The notes under the pieces are model-generated. The model saw nothing but the letters and a program-made list of their open reading frames with translations, did no database searches and was not told the DNA's origin. From Pseudoscleropodium purum (taxonomy: Eukaryota > Streptophyta > Bryopsida > Hypnales > Brachytheciaceae): DNA of 64,000 bases. Positions within the stretch are counted from its first letter, which is position 1. Every line of letters begins with the position of its first letter. The stretch covers positions 1,614,501-1,678,500 of the forward strand of contig OZ017801.1 in assembly GCA_963969395.1 (NCBI GenBank). The letters are read 5' to 3'. Shown piece after piece: positions 50,846-63,023 of the stretch. The position numbers and the translations under genes are program-made.

Positions 50846-51535
50846 TGAACTAATAGATTTTCCAATACGCATAAATGGACATTTTGTAACAATGGTGTGC
50901 ACTTAAGGAATTGCAATTATGCAAAAATATGAGGGAATTTTAAAGAAAAATTAGGAATTTTGAATCAAAATGACATTAAATAAAAAACATGTATTTAATT
51001 AAATTAGGCAAAATGATGGTTAAATGCGAAGAAATTGAAAACAAAACACTACATGAAGAAAATTGCATAAAAATGAATGAAAAATGAAAAATACAAATAC
51101 AAAAATATAAAACTAATTAGAAGAGTTAAAATCATTAGAAAGGCATTTTAAAATAGTGAGAAAAACAATAAAATAGGGAGATTTACAATAAATAGGGAGG
51201 TTTACAATAATGTAACACATTTTACAATAAATTTGTACAATTTTCTACAATTTTGTGTTTTTTTTCAATAAATTAGAGTAGGTATGAAGTTTTAATGGAT
51301 GAATTGTTAAACAAATGGCTCTTAGAAAGGGAGATTAGGTTTTGAAGCTCTCTTCTTTCTTTCCTATGTGTGTGTGTTTTGGTGTAAAAAAGAATCTTGG
51401 AAGTTTTAGGTTTTGGGTGAAATTAGATGAAAAAATGTCTTAATAAATTTGTTGATTAAGGTAGGTACTCCCAAAACCACCACTTTTTTCTACTAAGCCT
51501 ATTTTCTATTGTTAGAATGGTCAAATTTTCATATG
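50846..51535. other. AT-rich intergenic DNA
   Basis: A-rich, low-complexity sequence with no gene recognised. Confidence 0.55.
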
Positions 51536-51780
51536 CATTAGAAGAAATTTGAGGGCACTAGAAGCCCATTTTGGGCTCATTCCCCTACAGCTGTTCCCCG
51601 TAGTGAGGGGAACGGCCCGTTGTCAGAATTTTTTTTTAAAAAAAATAAAAAAAATTGGGGTGTGTGACAATGACGTGGCAGGGTCTCGACCACATCTGTA
51701 GTCGAGTTCGGACGTTGCACTGGTCCTTTTCCCAGCTTGATAACTCACAAGCTTCCGGAGCCCTCAAACTTCTTCTAATG
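51536..51780. mobile_element. Small TIR element with GC-rich core (family M)
   Basis: 245 bp. The left end is CATTAGAAGAAATTTGAGGG; the right end is the near-complement CCCTCAAACTTCTTCTAATG. The core contains TGTTCCCCGTAGTGAGGGG and GACGTGGCAGGGTC. Its left half is repeated at 44514. Confidence 0.75.
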
Positions 51781-53600
51781 TTCTTGTTCGCAAGTGAAAG
51801 GGGGTTTCAACACACTAGAGAACGTGGCATTTGGATATTGTATGCAAAAATTATTAAGGATCAAAGTTTCATTGGTCCTAAAAGCATTTCTTCCACGTAG
51901 GTACACAACTGACTTTGGAGATGTATGCATAATACAGATGGCGGTTTAAGGTCAGTGGCACATTTGGGTGTGTACCTTTCTTAGTTCTTCCACAAAGCAG
52001 TGGGAAAGAAATCTGGGGAACAGTAGTAAGGGTGGAAAATGAGTGAGTACGATGAAGGGCTGAATGGGAGTATGCCATGAGTCCAGATCTGGAATTTTGG
52101 GTGCGATGGATCGAGAAAACATTGCAAGTCTGGTTGGTGGCGAAGGATGCAACTCGAGTTTGTAGCCAGGCGGTTCGTCCCAGCAGCAAGGAGGAGCGAC
52201 GGAGCACCCGAAGTATATGTTGGTTCCCGGCAGTTGATGGAAGAGATTCCCGATCCAGCTGCCTAGGATTCAGCAAGAGGCGAGTCGTGGAGAAACACGA
52301 GAATCTAGGGACACGAAGATCGGCAAAGAACGGCAAGAAGGAGAGTCAAAAACCAGGAGCTGAAGACTCGAATATCCATTCCGAAGGCCCTTGCAGAGAT
52401 CCCGGCAGAGACAACGAGACCCCACAGCGAATGAAAACGTCAGGACGATCCAAAATCCAACCCCGAACAAAAGCAGCAGGCCATTCGAGTTCAACAAGGA
52501 AGAAATCAGCAGTAATCAAGACCACGAGGACGAGAAGATGATTCGGGCCCGGGGATCAGCCAGCCAGGAGCTCTGGAGGAGATCAGCTGAAGGAGCCTGA
52601 GAAATCTTGGGCTTCGAACCCAACGCGCAGTCCCCAAACGAGCAATTTTGCCATGGACACTGGTTGGGTGTTTCTACCTTGGAATCACTGCAACTTTGTT
52701 TGAGAGTAGATTAATGTGTAAACGATGCAGCGGATGTTCTGTGTCCAATGAATGACAGAGAATCACGTGAGACACAAGTGCAACTCTTTGTCCTCCAAAT
52801 TTTGTTGTAAAAAAGGGAGGTCTTGCACAGGAGGTTGACTTGCAATGAGTGCTTTTGCATTTTGTAAGCCAATGAGTCCCATGGTATCCGAAGGGATGAT
52901 TTCCACATTCGCCAGTCAGTCCTTTAACCCCTCACCACCCATGGGCGGTCACAATGTTGCGGCGCTTTCTATGGATTTTCACAGAGACTGCCAATTAGCA
53001 TGAGTTAGGGGTATAATCGGCACAATGTAATTGCACCGATTGAATCATCCCTTCGATCCGCCTACTCTAACTTGAATGTTTTGATCAAATTTCCATCGAT
53101 TCGATTTCATGCAATTTGAGGTTGATCTTGAGGAAAGCATGAATTTGCGCCGCAAAACGTTAGTACCTCTGAAGAGAGTGCTTCTGAATTTCTCGCAAGC
53201 GGAGTGATTCATGGAAGTGCGCCACAATTGGTAGGTGTGAGGTTTGAAGTATGATCATGCAATGTTCAAAATTGGGCGATCATCTGAACAAGAGAAACAA
53301 CAATTTGAATGCAACAAGGTTCCTTCTGGCCATGGAAGTACCGGTGGTGACCTCCTGGTGTGCCTCATTGGTAACCAGCAGTCCCATAGAAGAAGCGACA
53401 TACGTTTAGAGCATCTCCTACCATTCTTGGATTTTAGCCCAGCACATGGAATTTACAAGGGGAGAGTGGCAAAGTCAGAATCTTGTGACAAGGCGAAGAT
53501 GTAAAATCTCATGTGGCTTGGAGAAAGATGGCCGGCAAAGGACTTCAATAGCAATAGTTGCTAGGTCTTTCAGAGTCAGTATCGCAAGGAAAGGTTGTCG
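51781..53600. other. GC-rich island without a recognised gene
   Basis: GC-rich, with its strongest part at about 52050-52640 and a milder tail to 53500. ORFs of 60-155 codons run on both strands (51878-52336 minus, 52077-52541 plus, 53244-53504 plus) without recognisable domains. Like 37856-39297, it has the composition of the exons or upstream regions of this genome. It could be a gene fragment, the 5' region of an unseen gene or a non-coding transcript. Confidence 0.4.
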
Positions 53601-53679
53601 TAGATAGCCACGTCCTTCATAGGTTGTGCAAGGATAAAAATCTTCTCCAAAGCCTTCACTCTAAGATGTTTTCCTCCAA

Positions 53680-54715
53680 AATCCTAATTTTTTTAATTTA
53701 CACTTTGAAAAATCTAAAAGTGACCTACAATCACACAAATTTGTAATTAGATGTATTACGTATTATAAAAAAAAATGTATACATTTTAGGAATTTTAACA
53801 CATCCACTCATCAATTGTGAAAGATTTAGTATATTGTGACTAATGTGACTAAGGGGCATTAGTCACAATTGAACAAATCTACCACAATACTTACCTTTTG
53901 CATTCCAAATTTTTTTTTAAATGTGATTAGGTCCTAGATATACTAGACAAGCATCCTAATATATAAAATTAGATATGTCAATGCTCATTTTTATTAATTT
54001 TTGAGTTGGGAGATGAAACATTTTAGAAATTGTAAGAAATCCTAAAAGTATCTAATGCCTACATAAATTAGCATTTAGATGTTTAATATAGTATAAAAAA
54101 TGTACAAAATTTTTTAGAAGATTTTAAACCCCCATTCAAGAATTGTGGCAATTTCCTCAATTGTCACTAACGTGACTAATGCCCCAAAAGGGGCAATACT
54201 CATATTAGTCACAGTTGGGTAAATCTCCCATAATACTTATCTTTGAGATTCCAAACTTTTCCAAAACATTCCCATTAGTTACTAGATATTCTAGACAAGC
54301 ATCCTACCACATCAAATTTGACTTCTCAATACCAACTTTTATTAATTTTGGAGTTGGAAGTTGAAACACTCCAAAAATTGTAAAAATGCTAAAAGTGTCC
54401 AATGCTTACATAAATTAGCATTGAAGTGTCTTATTTATATAGAAAATGTACCACAATTTTCAAAAGATTTCAAACCCTCACTTAAGAGTTGTGGCAAATT
54501 TCCTCAATTGTGCCTAATATTATTAAGGCCTAGAAAGGGCATTAGTCACATTAGTCAAAGCTAGGCAAATCTCCTACAATACTTACTTTTTGCATTTCAA
54601 AATTTGCTGAGACATTTCTATTAGTTACCAAACATCCTAAACAAGTATTTTAGTGTATAGAATTGGACATGTCTTAAGCCAACAATTGTAATGTATATAG
54701 TATCAAATTTTATAA
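53680..54715. repeat. Tandem repeat, about 348-bp unit, three copies
   Basis: The words GACAAGCATCCTA (near 53947 and 54293) and AACAAGTATTTTA (near 54642) are spaced about 347-349 bp. The words around TTTTATTAATTTTTGAGTTGG and ACATAAATTAGCATT recur in step. Each unit also has a palindromic block around GTGACTAATG...GCATTAGTCAC. Units have diverged by roughly a fifth by eye. No coding capacity. Confidence 0.8.
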
Positions 54716-57700
54716 AACATTGAATAATTTAAATCTTCATTTCTAATATTATATCTATACTTCCATATTACTTCTATTCCCTCCATTTTGAAACAAGTCT
54801 ATTTACTTTGGCAAACCAAGTTTTCAAGCTTCTTATTCTAGTTTTTATATTTTAAATGTAAGCCCTATTCAATTTCTTTTTCCAACCTATGTAAACTATT
54901 AATAGAAGGTGGTGACAAAAAAAGAGTCAAGTAGTTATTGAAGAAATCATTACATTTAAACAAACAACATATAAATAATGAAATGCATGAAATACATACT
55001 TTAGAATCTATTGTATAACCTTGTTGACTTAAAAATATTATTTTAAAATACCCAAATTATATATCTTAAACCTCACAAAAATATTCAAAGATCAAAACAC
55101 AAAAGCATTAAATAGAAATCTATATTTGACTTTTGCAGAAGACTTCCTTAGCTATGAGTAATGAGACTAATGACCCTTCAAGCAAAAGTTACATTAGAAA
55201 TCCTAAACCCTAGATTCTAAACTCAATTTTTATTTTTGATAGGTGGGTCCTTGAAAAAGAAATCCAAAAAAGTTTGGTAAAATACCAAGGTTTAAGAAAG
55301 CTTACCTGGCAACTTAGCCCAAGCAACTCATTGTACTTTGAGGTAGGACTCTTTGGCAAAATTTGGTCTCAAAATTGGGCCTTGGGTCCATTTAAGTAGG
55401 GATAGGAAAGTTGCAAGCTAGGATAGGTGGGAAAAATGAAAGAGAAGCATAATTCATTCACACTCAAATTAGAACTCTCCCTATCTCTAACACAAATTGC
55501 AAAGAGGAAGATGAAAGTGTTTAGATATTGAAGGAAGTAGGAATTAGATATTAGGATGGAATCTCAAAGATCTTGTTGCCCACTAAAATAGGGGATTAGA
55601 TGTTGGAATTAGGTATCTATTGAGCATAAGTGTCCCATTAAACCTCACCTTGGGAGTTGGAGCAAGGATAGTTGGAAGACACTAGCAAAAATACTTTCTT
55701 GTATAATGTTCAATTAAAAAAAATTGAATTTTTAGTACATATTTAGAAATTCTACTAATTCAACTTTGATCTTGAACTTTGATTATTAATAGTTGCAATT
55801 TGTTTTTTATGTGATTAAAAAAGGAGAGCTTTCCGATATAGGATAATGGTTATCAATCAAATTTGTTTGCTACTATTATAAGTGATAATGCTTTCTACAA
55901 TGTTGTAAGCGCCAATACAAAACATATCATATTCATAGTGAATTATAAATTGCACTACTAATTTTGCATGCCATCTCCTAGCTACCAAAATATCACATAT
56001 CTCAATCTAAAAAACTTCAACATTTTGTAGCAAAGACTATAAAACAAAGTAATGAAAGCACCTTGGAACAATTGTACTTTGTAAGAAATTTGAATTAAAG
56101 ATCATAAAGAAGGATGTTTAGATTTGTATGATGAAATCATTATTTTCATGGAAATTGTTTGATACTATCCTAAAATATTCTTTTTATCCTGAGAAGAAAT
56201 TGATGGAGAAATTTAAATCCACCTATAGAAAGATCAAAATCCAAGAATGAAAATTTAAGGATTTTAGGTAGGCTTTTTGTGATGTCAAATTCTACTATGA
56301 TTTTTGGAAACTTTTTTTGAAGGCAAAAGATTCTACAAGCTTTTTAGAAACATTGTTTTTTAATTTTGAATCTTTTAAGAAAAATGAATATCTATATTAG
56401 CACAAAAGATTTGGGCTTGACCAATTAAAAAAAATCTAAAAGCAAAATATTTAAATTTCTTTTCATTAAAGAAGAAATTTATTTTTATGATATGAAAATC
56501 CTTGATTCAATCCATTTGGATTATTGATGTAAAAATTAAAAAGAGTCTTGTTTAGCAAGTAGTTGAGGCAACTTTTTGAAAAAGGAACAAATTGAATTGG
56601 TTTTTGAATTCAATTTTCACAATTTTTCAAAGCAAAAAAGTCAAAAGGTGTATTTTCAATGCCAATTCAATCTCACTATTAAGATTGATATGTTTCATCT
56701 CCAAATTAGAACTATTTTGGATTTTATTTTTCCTTTTATCTTCAATCTATTTTTATTCAACAATTTTGAGTGAATGAAAATTGATTGGCTTATTAAAAAT
56801 TTACTAGATTTTTAATTCATTTCTAAATCATCAGTATTTAGACTTTGAAAATTTGTAGGGTAATAAATTTAAGTTAAGAGGATTCCAAGTCTTAAAACCT
56901 AATATGGCTGGTGCAAAAAAAATTCTTTTTATTTTGAATACTAATATCTTACAATCTATTCGCATAAAGTTTTTAAAATTTTTCTAAACATTCTCATACA
57001 AAAGAAACACAAGATCCTATGGTTAAATAAGCAAAACAAAATAGTTTTTTTCAATGGATCTCTTTGCATTAGAAATGGAAGTTTGAAGTGTTGTTTTGGA
57101 AAAAATAATATTTAGCTAATCTTGTAGTTGTTATATTTATCTATTTATTTTCATCTTTTATTACAAAATGATAATAACAAAAGAAATTGAAAAAATTCAT
57201 TAAACTCTTTTACACCATTTTATTTGACATTTTCATGCAGACTATTCACTATAAGTATTAAAAATGAAAAAGGAAATTATTGCCTCTTTTGAACTCATTG
57301 TTATTGTGATAAATTGTCACAATGAACTCAAAAAAAAAATTCCTTTAAATTAGTAAGTGCAATTCATGAACTGTACTTGTTAAAATATCACCACTTCTAC
57401 ATCCACTCTATATTTTTATTTTCCAAAAAGTAGTTTTGATTGCATTTGATATGGGATATATGGGATTGCCAAATGTATTTTGTAATCTACATTCTATGTT
57501 TGTAATCCATAATCTATATTTGTATATATATTTCAAAAACACATTCCTATAAATATCTAGATCAAGATTGATGGAGAGAAGGGGGGTCCAAATTTTTATG
57601 CTTTCAAATAGATAACTTAGATTTTCTAAGAAGAAATTTAATCAAAAAATGAAGGAGGTTATAGAGGGAGGGAGTGTTTAATTTTTTCCCCTATTAGATT

Positions 57701-58789
57701 TGATGGTAGTGGATTTTTTATTGGAGGGGGTCAAGCATGTGTTAATCACAAGGATGTATTTGCCTCTTTTGGGCTCATTGTCATTGTGCAGTTTTACACA
57801 TAATTCTGAAGTCTTAGTTTAATATTCTCTTCATTATATAGGTCTTAACCTTGAAGACCTTTGATGCACAATTTCAAAATGAAAAACAAATTTGAAACTA
57901 TTTTTACATATATAGGATAATCAAATATCATGCATCCATTTTGTAGATCAACATTATTGAGTTTCAAGTTCCTCCATAGAGACAATATGCATTCTTGGAA
58001 TTAAATGCTTTATAAAACAAAAATATACCAAATGGCACAATTTCCATCCTTAAGAAGTTCCTTGAGCATATAGAAGTATAAGATGCAGGAAAAAACTAAA
58101 TTGCTAATGTTTTTAATAATTTAACATAAATTTGAATAATATCAATTCCAAAGGTGAAAATGTTTCAAAAAGACATGTGTTGAATGGAAAAATTTGAGTT
58201 CAAAATAAACTAGAGATGGATTATTGTAACTTTTAATGTACTAGTAATTAGGGATGGATGAATGTTAATGTTCTTAACTTTGATGCTTCTGTTGCAATCA
58301 CAGCCACAACACAAACTATAATGGCCAACCCATTTCTAATCATGCTCCCCATTTTGGTTATATAGGCTTTCCTCTTTTCGTATAGATAGAAATGAGTAGA
58401 TATGGTGCTATTCCTAGCACAATTGTGGTGCATTATGATTGGCTGCAAGACTCTCAATATTACAACCTATCCTTGATCAATTTTGCAACTAGCTTGTGGT
58501 TGGAAATAAGAAGACCTTTATGACTAGTATAGGTCAAACAAAATCTTCAACTAAAAAATTCTTAGTAATTATACTTTGAGAATTGAAATTTTGAAAAATT
58601 ATGGAATCCTTCCAAACTCTATTTCTGCACATGGGAAATATTTCCCACTCAAGAAACCTGCACTCTAGATAAGTGTAGTTGCTTAAGTGCTTGAAAATGG
58701 GTCGACTATCTTAGAGTTCAAAATTAACTTGAGCTATCATTCATGCTTTCTGGGGATTCATGAAGGTGTGTAGTGAGCGTCTAGATCAG
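54716..58789. other. AT-rich intergenic DNA
   Basis: No gene, RNA gene or terminal-repeat element recognised. The short ORFs at 56576-56777 and 58248-58457 have no motif. The phrase TGCCTCTTTTG(G/A)(G/A)CTCATTG occurs twice (near 57284 and 57760), so a diverged local repeat is possible. Confidence 0.5.
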
Positions 58790-60369
58790 ATCAAAACAAT
58801 AGGAGCACGATCAATTGCACGGAGAATCAATCCTTAATATGTTTGGGCTCCTTGATTTTGAGGGCCTCCATGAAGCTATGGAAATGCTCTCCTGTTGATT
58901 GCTGCTTGTCTCTGCAAGAAATTTCGCCCTAGTTTACTCGAAACATGTGGAGTTTCCTCACAACATATATATCGTTATGAATGCTTTTTGCCTTAAATGT
59001 CGAGCTTGTTGTGTCTACAATCAAGTAGGCCTGGATTGAATATTGTCGCAAGCCATGAATTGTACAAGTGCCTCTTCATGGACACATGTTCTGTAGAGGC
59101 TAAGCTCCCAGCTCAATGCCAACCCAAGGGAGCTTATCACATTGCAGAGTGCCATGCCAGTGTACTCAAACGAAGGTTATTTTCCCCAGCAAAGGTGATT
59201 ACTCTGCTTGAGCTTATTGGATGATAAGCTCCATAAACTTGGCGTATCAACCATAATATCCTTCCTATTGAATCTTCAGGTACCAACCATAAATTCCAAA
59301 AGAAAACAGGGACTCAAATTAGGGCTGACCCAAGTTACAAGGCAGATGAGTTTCACACACATGCACTTGGTCGAACATTTGGGGTGAAAAAGGTTTAGAT
59401 CACATGGATGTGAAATTTGAAGTAACCTGCAACAACAAAGAATGTGCCTTGCAAAGACAAAGTTGAGGGTGAAGCTTCTCTCTATGAACAAAGGGACGGA
59501 TTTGAAGGTCTTTTAGTGGGCATTTGTGTCTGCCAGGAGTTTGTAAATTGCACTCCCCATGGTCACATTTGAGAGTTAGAACCTCCTTCAGAATCAACAG
59601 CATTGGCCTCAGAGTTGGATGTTTGACCGAATCCATTCATTGTTTAACTGAGCTCTCACATTGTGCGAAGTGCCAACCTATCATACTCAATCTAAGGTTG
59701 TTTGCCCTGGCAAAAGTGATTACGTACTCTGCTCAAGTGTGCTTTTTGGATGATGGGCTCCATGAAAAAAGGGATGGAATTGAAGGTCCTTTGTGGGCAT
59801 TTGAGTCTGAAGCGCTAGGAGCTTGTGATTGCACTCCCTGTGGTTACATCTAAGAGTCAGAATCATCAACATTGGCCTCAAAGTTGGATGTTTGACCAAG
59901 TTCATTCATTTGCATCGTGATGCTGTTGAACAAGTCGAAAATCAATGCAATGTTGTCTTGCATAGCAAGGACAAGAAGTCTCATGACAGAAGTGGCTGAA
60001 ACTTGCTCATTGATGACAAACAACCTAAGTGAAGCAGCTATGTTGAAAGAGACTCTATACTTTACAACAATATGAGAGTCTCTGTAACTTTTTACTTCAG
60101 ATTGTTTTTTTATTCGGCAAGACTTGGGTTTTTAGTGGCAGTGAGCATTGAATATATGAACCTACTCAAGCTTTTGCACTTCACTATAATTATAATTGCA
60201 GTTTAGGTTGATGAAATGCAATGTCCCTTTTGGTCCACACCAAACAAACCAACCTCAGAGAGTTATGTGAGATCATCGATTAGGTTACAAAAAGATTCGA
60301 TCTCAACTAACACCAATATTTGGCAGACTTTGTGGTATTTGGTGCAGAGTGGGTGCGGAGATTTCTTAC

Positions 60370-61147
60370 CAAAGATTGAGATGTCATCATCTTCTAAATG
60401 GGGAATCTGTCCAAAAGGCTGCCGGAACAAGGACGGAGAGCTGGTTGTGAGCACCTAACTTACTAGAGATTCATGAGCAAGCACACCAAAGATCGAACAT
60501 TTGGATGCTGGAGGGAGACTGATCTCTTTGGACAGAAAGATGGGCTTCCTTCGATCTTGAGAGAATATGATGTCCACCTTCACCAACTCTAGTTCCTTCT
60601 TCACACCCACCTTCCAAAGTAGCCCACAAATATTTAGTGATCAGACAATGAATCCTCCAAAATGGCAGGACTTCATGATGAGCTGTGACTTAAGAGTTGC
60701 TTGCACAGGTACTGCCCGCCTGCCTTAAGAAGTTTAGGGTTAGTTTAGACTTCCTAAGGTAACTACAAGTACTATAGACACTTGTAGGTTTGCTGCTCTA
60801 ATCTCACAACCTTATAGGGGCAGAATCTACAATCTTGGTACCACCATATTCTGTAGCACAATTAGGTTTGCGTCACAATTACATCATGCTACCTTATCAA
60901 TAATATCCGCCAATTACCGTTTGTTTTCAGCAAACAGTTGTGGCAGTGGAATTCTTGGCCATTATGCCCAAACATGTCTGAACTTGACTCAGAAATGAAA
61001 TTGTGTGCAACAGCAATCGGACCCCTCTTCACAAGAAAGTTTCATGAATTCAAACCAGGGTGGGCAACGTTTCTACCCCCGCCTCAAAGAATGGCAGAAT
61101 GGCATGGCATGCTGCACATTCGTAGTGTATGCACCACACAACTTCAT
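60370..61147 (-). pseudogene. Phi GST pseudogene, exons 3-1 only (copy 3)
   Basis: Exon 3 (60370-60418) is still open and reads PFGQIPHLEDDDISIF. The donor of exon 2 (about 60519-60608) is ATCAGT in place of GTCAGT. Exon 1 has a 5-bp duplication (GGCATGGCAT at 61101-61110) that shifts the frame, the first ATG is GTG, and the Tyr of LYG is Cys. Exon 4 is missing. The lesions differ from those in copy 2 except for the shared loss of exon 4. Confidence 0.87.
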
Positions 61148-62778
61148 CACCACAGCTGATGCTTGATTCCTGAAATAAATTAAAAAGAGTAATACAAGTG
61201 ATCTTCTATTGCCACAACCTCCCTCTTGGTAGAGCTTGATCTTAACTCAAATTATGCATCCAGTTCCAACACCCCAAAACTAAAAACTTGGGACCACCAT
61301 GTAAGTTACTACAAGATGGTAGAGAGTAACACATGTTTATGAATAAAGTTTTTCTTGAAAACTGCTGTACTGTACTTGATTAGAACCCACCTCAGCAGGG
61401 TCCGGAAAGAAAATATCAAAGAGAAGACGGACAGATGATTCCTCGGAAGGAATTTCCATTTTTCCTTCTCTGTTGTAGAGTAGCTAACTGCTTTGGTTTC
61501 TTTGATATGGAAAAATGTCATTCAACAAGCTCTTCCATATCAAACTTGTGTTCGTGCTCTTGCATTGGTGATGGTTTGATGGAGATAACCAAAGCTGTTG
61601 GATGCGGTCATGCTGAGGTAGGTCAATCATGCTGAATGGGCCAAAGATGAAACTAATGGTCCTTGATAATATTAAATATTTACTATTCCTGTACAAGGAT
61701 GCAATAATTTTCATCAAAAATCACAAAGTTAAGAGAGGCATAGGCACCTCCAAGCATGAGTTAAAGAGTTGCATGTGCCTCCATGTATGTGGACAAGTGG
61801 CAAGACTTAAGACAACTTAATTGTTAAGGCAATCTAGTTTCACTATTTTGCGCAAAATCCTTTTATACTCGAATCTTGAGCTTTTTATTATAAATTTCTT
61901 ATATCATTGTTTCTAATGTAATAGAGTGTGATGGTGAGAATATAGTAGAATGTAGATTTGGTTTGTCCTATGTGTAGGATTTGGTGAGAACAGAGGATGT
62001 ATCAAAAGAAAAGATGCAAAAGTATAACTTAGAATTGTGATTTTTGTGTTACTTTGACAATAGCATTTAAAGGCTTAAAATATAACACTTTTGAACTTTT
62101 GTATTGAATTTCTCTTTGTATGTTTGAACTCAAGGAGTACACTAACTATACCAAGTTCTTAATCTCTATCATCTCAAATTTTGCTAAAAATTTCCGACTA
62201 TTTTAAGCATTTTGGTAAATATTATAATTTTTATACAAAAATTACTTAAAAATATTAGGTACAATCATTTTAACATATTCAATTTTAAACCTGAAACTAC
62301 AAAACTAAATTTAGGTTCAATTGGTATATGAGAAAAGTAATAAATATTTCAAAGGCGTATTTCATTCATGAAAATAAATGAAATTTGACCAAACAAGAAC
62401 ATTGTATGTCCATTAAAGGTTAATACTCAAGATATTTTGTTCCATCAAGATTATCTTTTCAAATCTCTATTAATATTAGGGTGAAGTGCATCACGAAATC
62501 TACTTTGCAAATTTATTACCACAAAAAAGACTCTAACACCAAGCACACAAAAATAATGCCAATCTATTTTGGAAATAATATAAAGCATGTTCATCTTTAT
62601 GCCCTAACAAGCCCCCTAAAGAATAAAAACAAGTGCATAGGAAACACTTCAGACCACAAGAAGGCTGCGAGTTTTGCACTCCTTGGTGCAATAATAGACA
62701 AAAAAATCTTTTTAATTTTATATTTTCTTGAAATTTGAAATCTCATGTGCACTACTAGCGCCACACGAGCAATACATC

Positions 62779-63023
62779 CATGGTTGTCATAGCGGACGGA
62801 CGTCCGGTTCGCCCGTCCGTTAGAGGTCCCGCCTGTCTGATACAGTCAACACATAGTTGACTTTCTGATAACGGAAAAATACGCCTCGTGGATGCCATGT
62901 GGATTAAGGAACATGCTAGGTGCAGACGAGATCGTCAGGTTACAAAATTAAAGCTGTCCGGTCCGATTTGCTCGACCGTCCGTCCCGTCCGATGACCCTA
63001 ACTCGCCCGTTATGACAACCATG
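62779..63023. mobile_element. hAT-like MITE, 245 bp
   Basis: Flanked by a perfect 8-bp target duplication AATACATC (62771-62778 and 63024-63031). Terminal inverted repeats are CATGGTTGTCATAGCGGACG at the left and its near-complement ending TTATGACAACCATG at the right. It is GC-rich, with several GTCCG/CCGTCC words, in AT-rich surroundings. An 8-bp duplication points to the hAT superfamily; there is no transposase. Confidence 0.9.

Noticed and set aside
51878..52541. Two opposite 152-154 codon ORFs in the GC-rich island
   Set aside because: Neither strand gives a recognisable domain, and overlapping open frames are expected in GC-rich DNA. Kept only as an orphan island.
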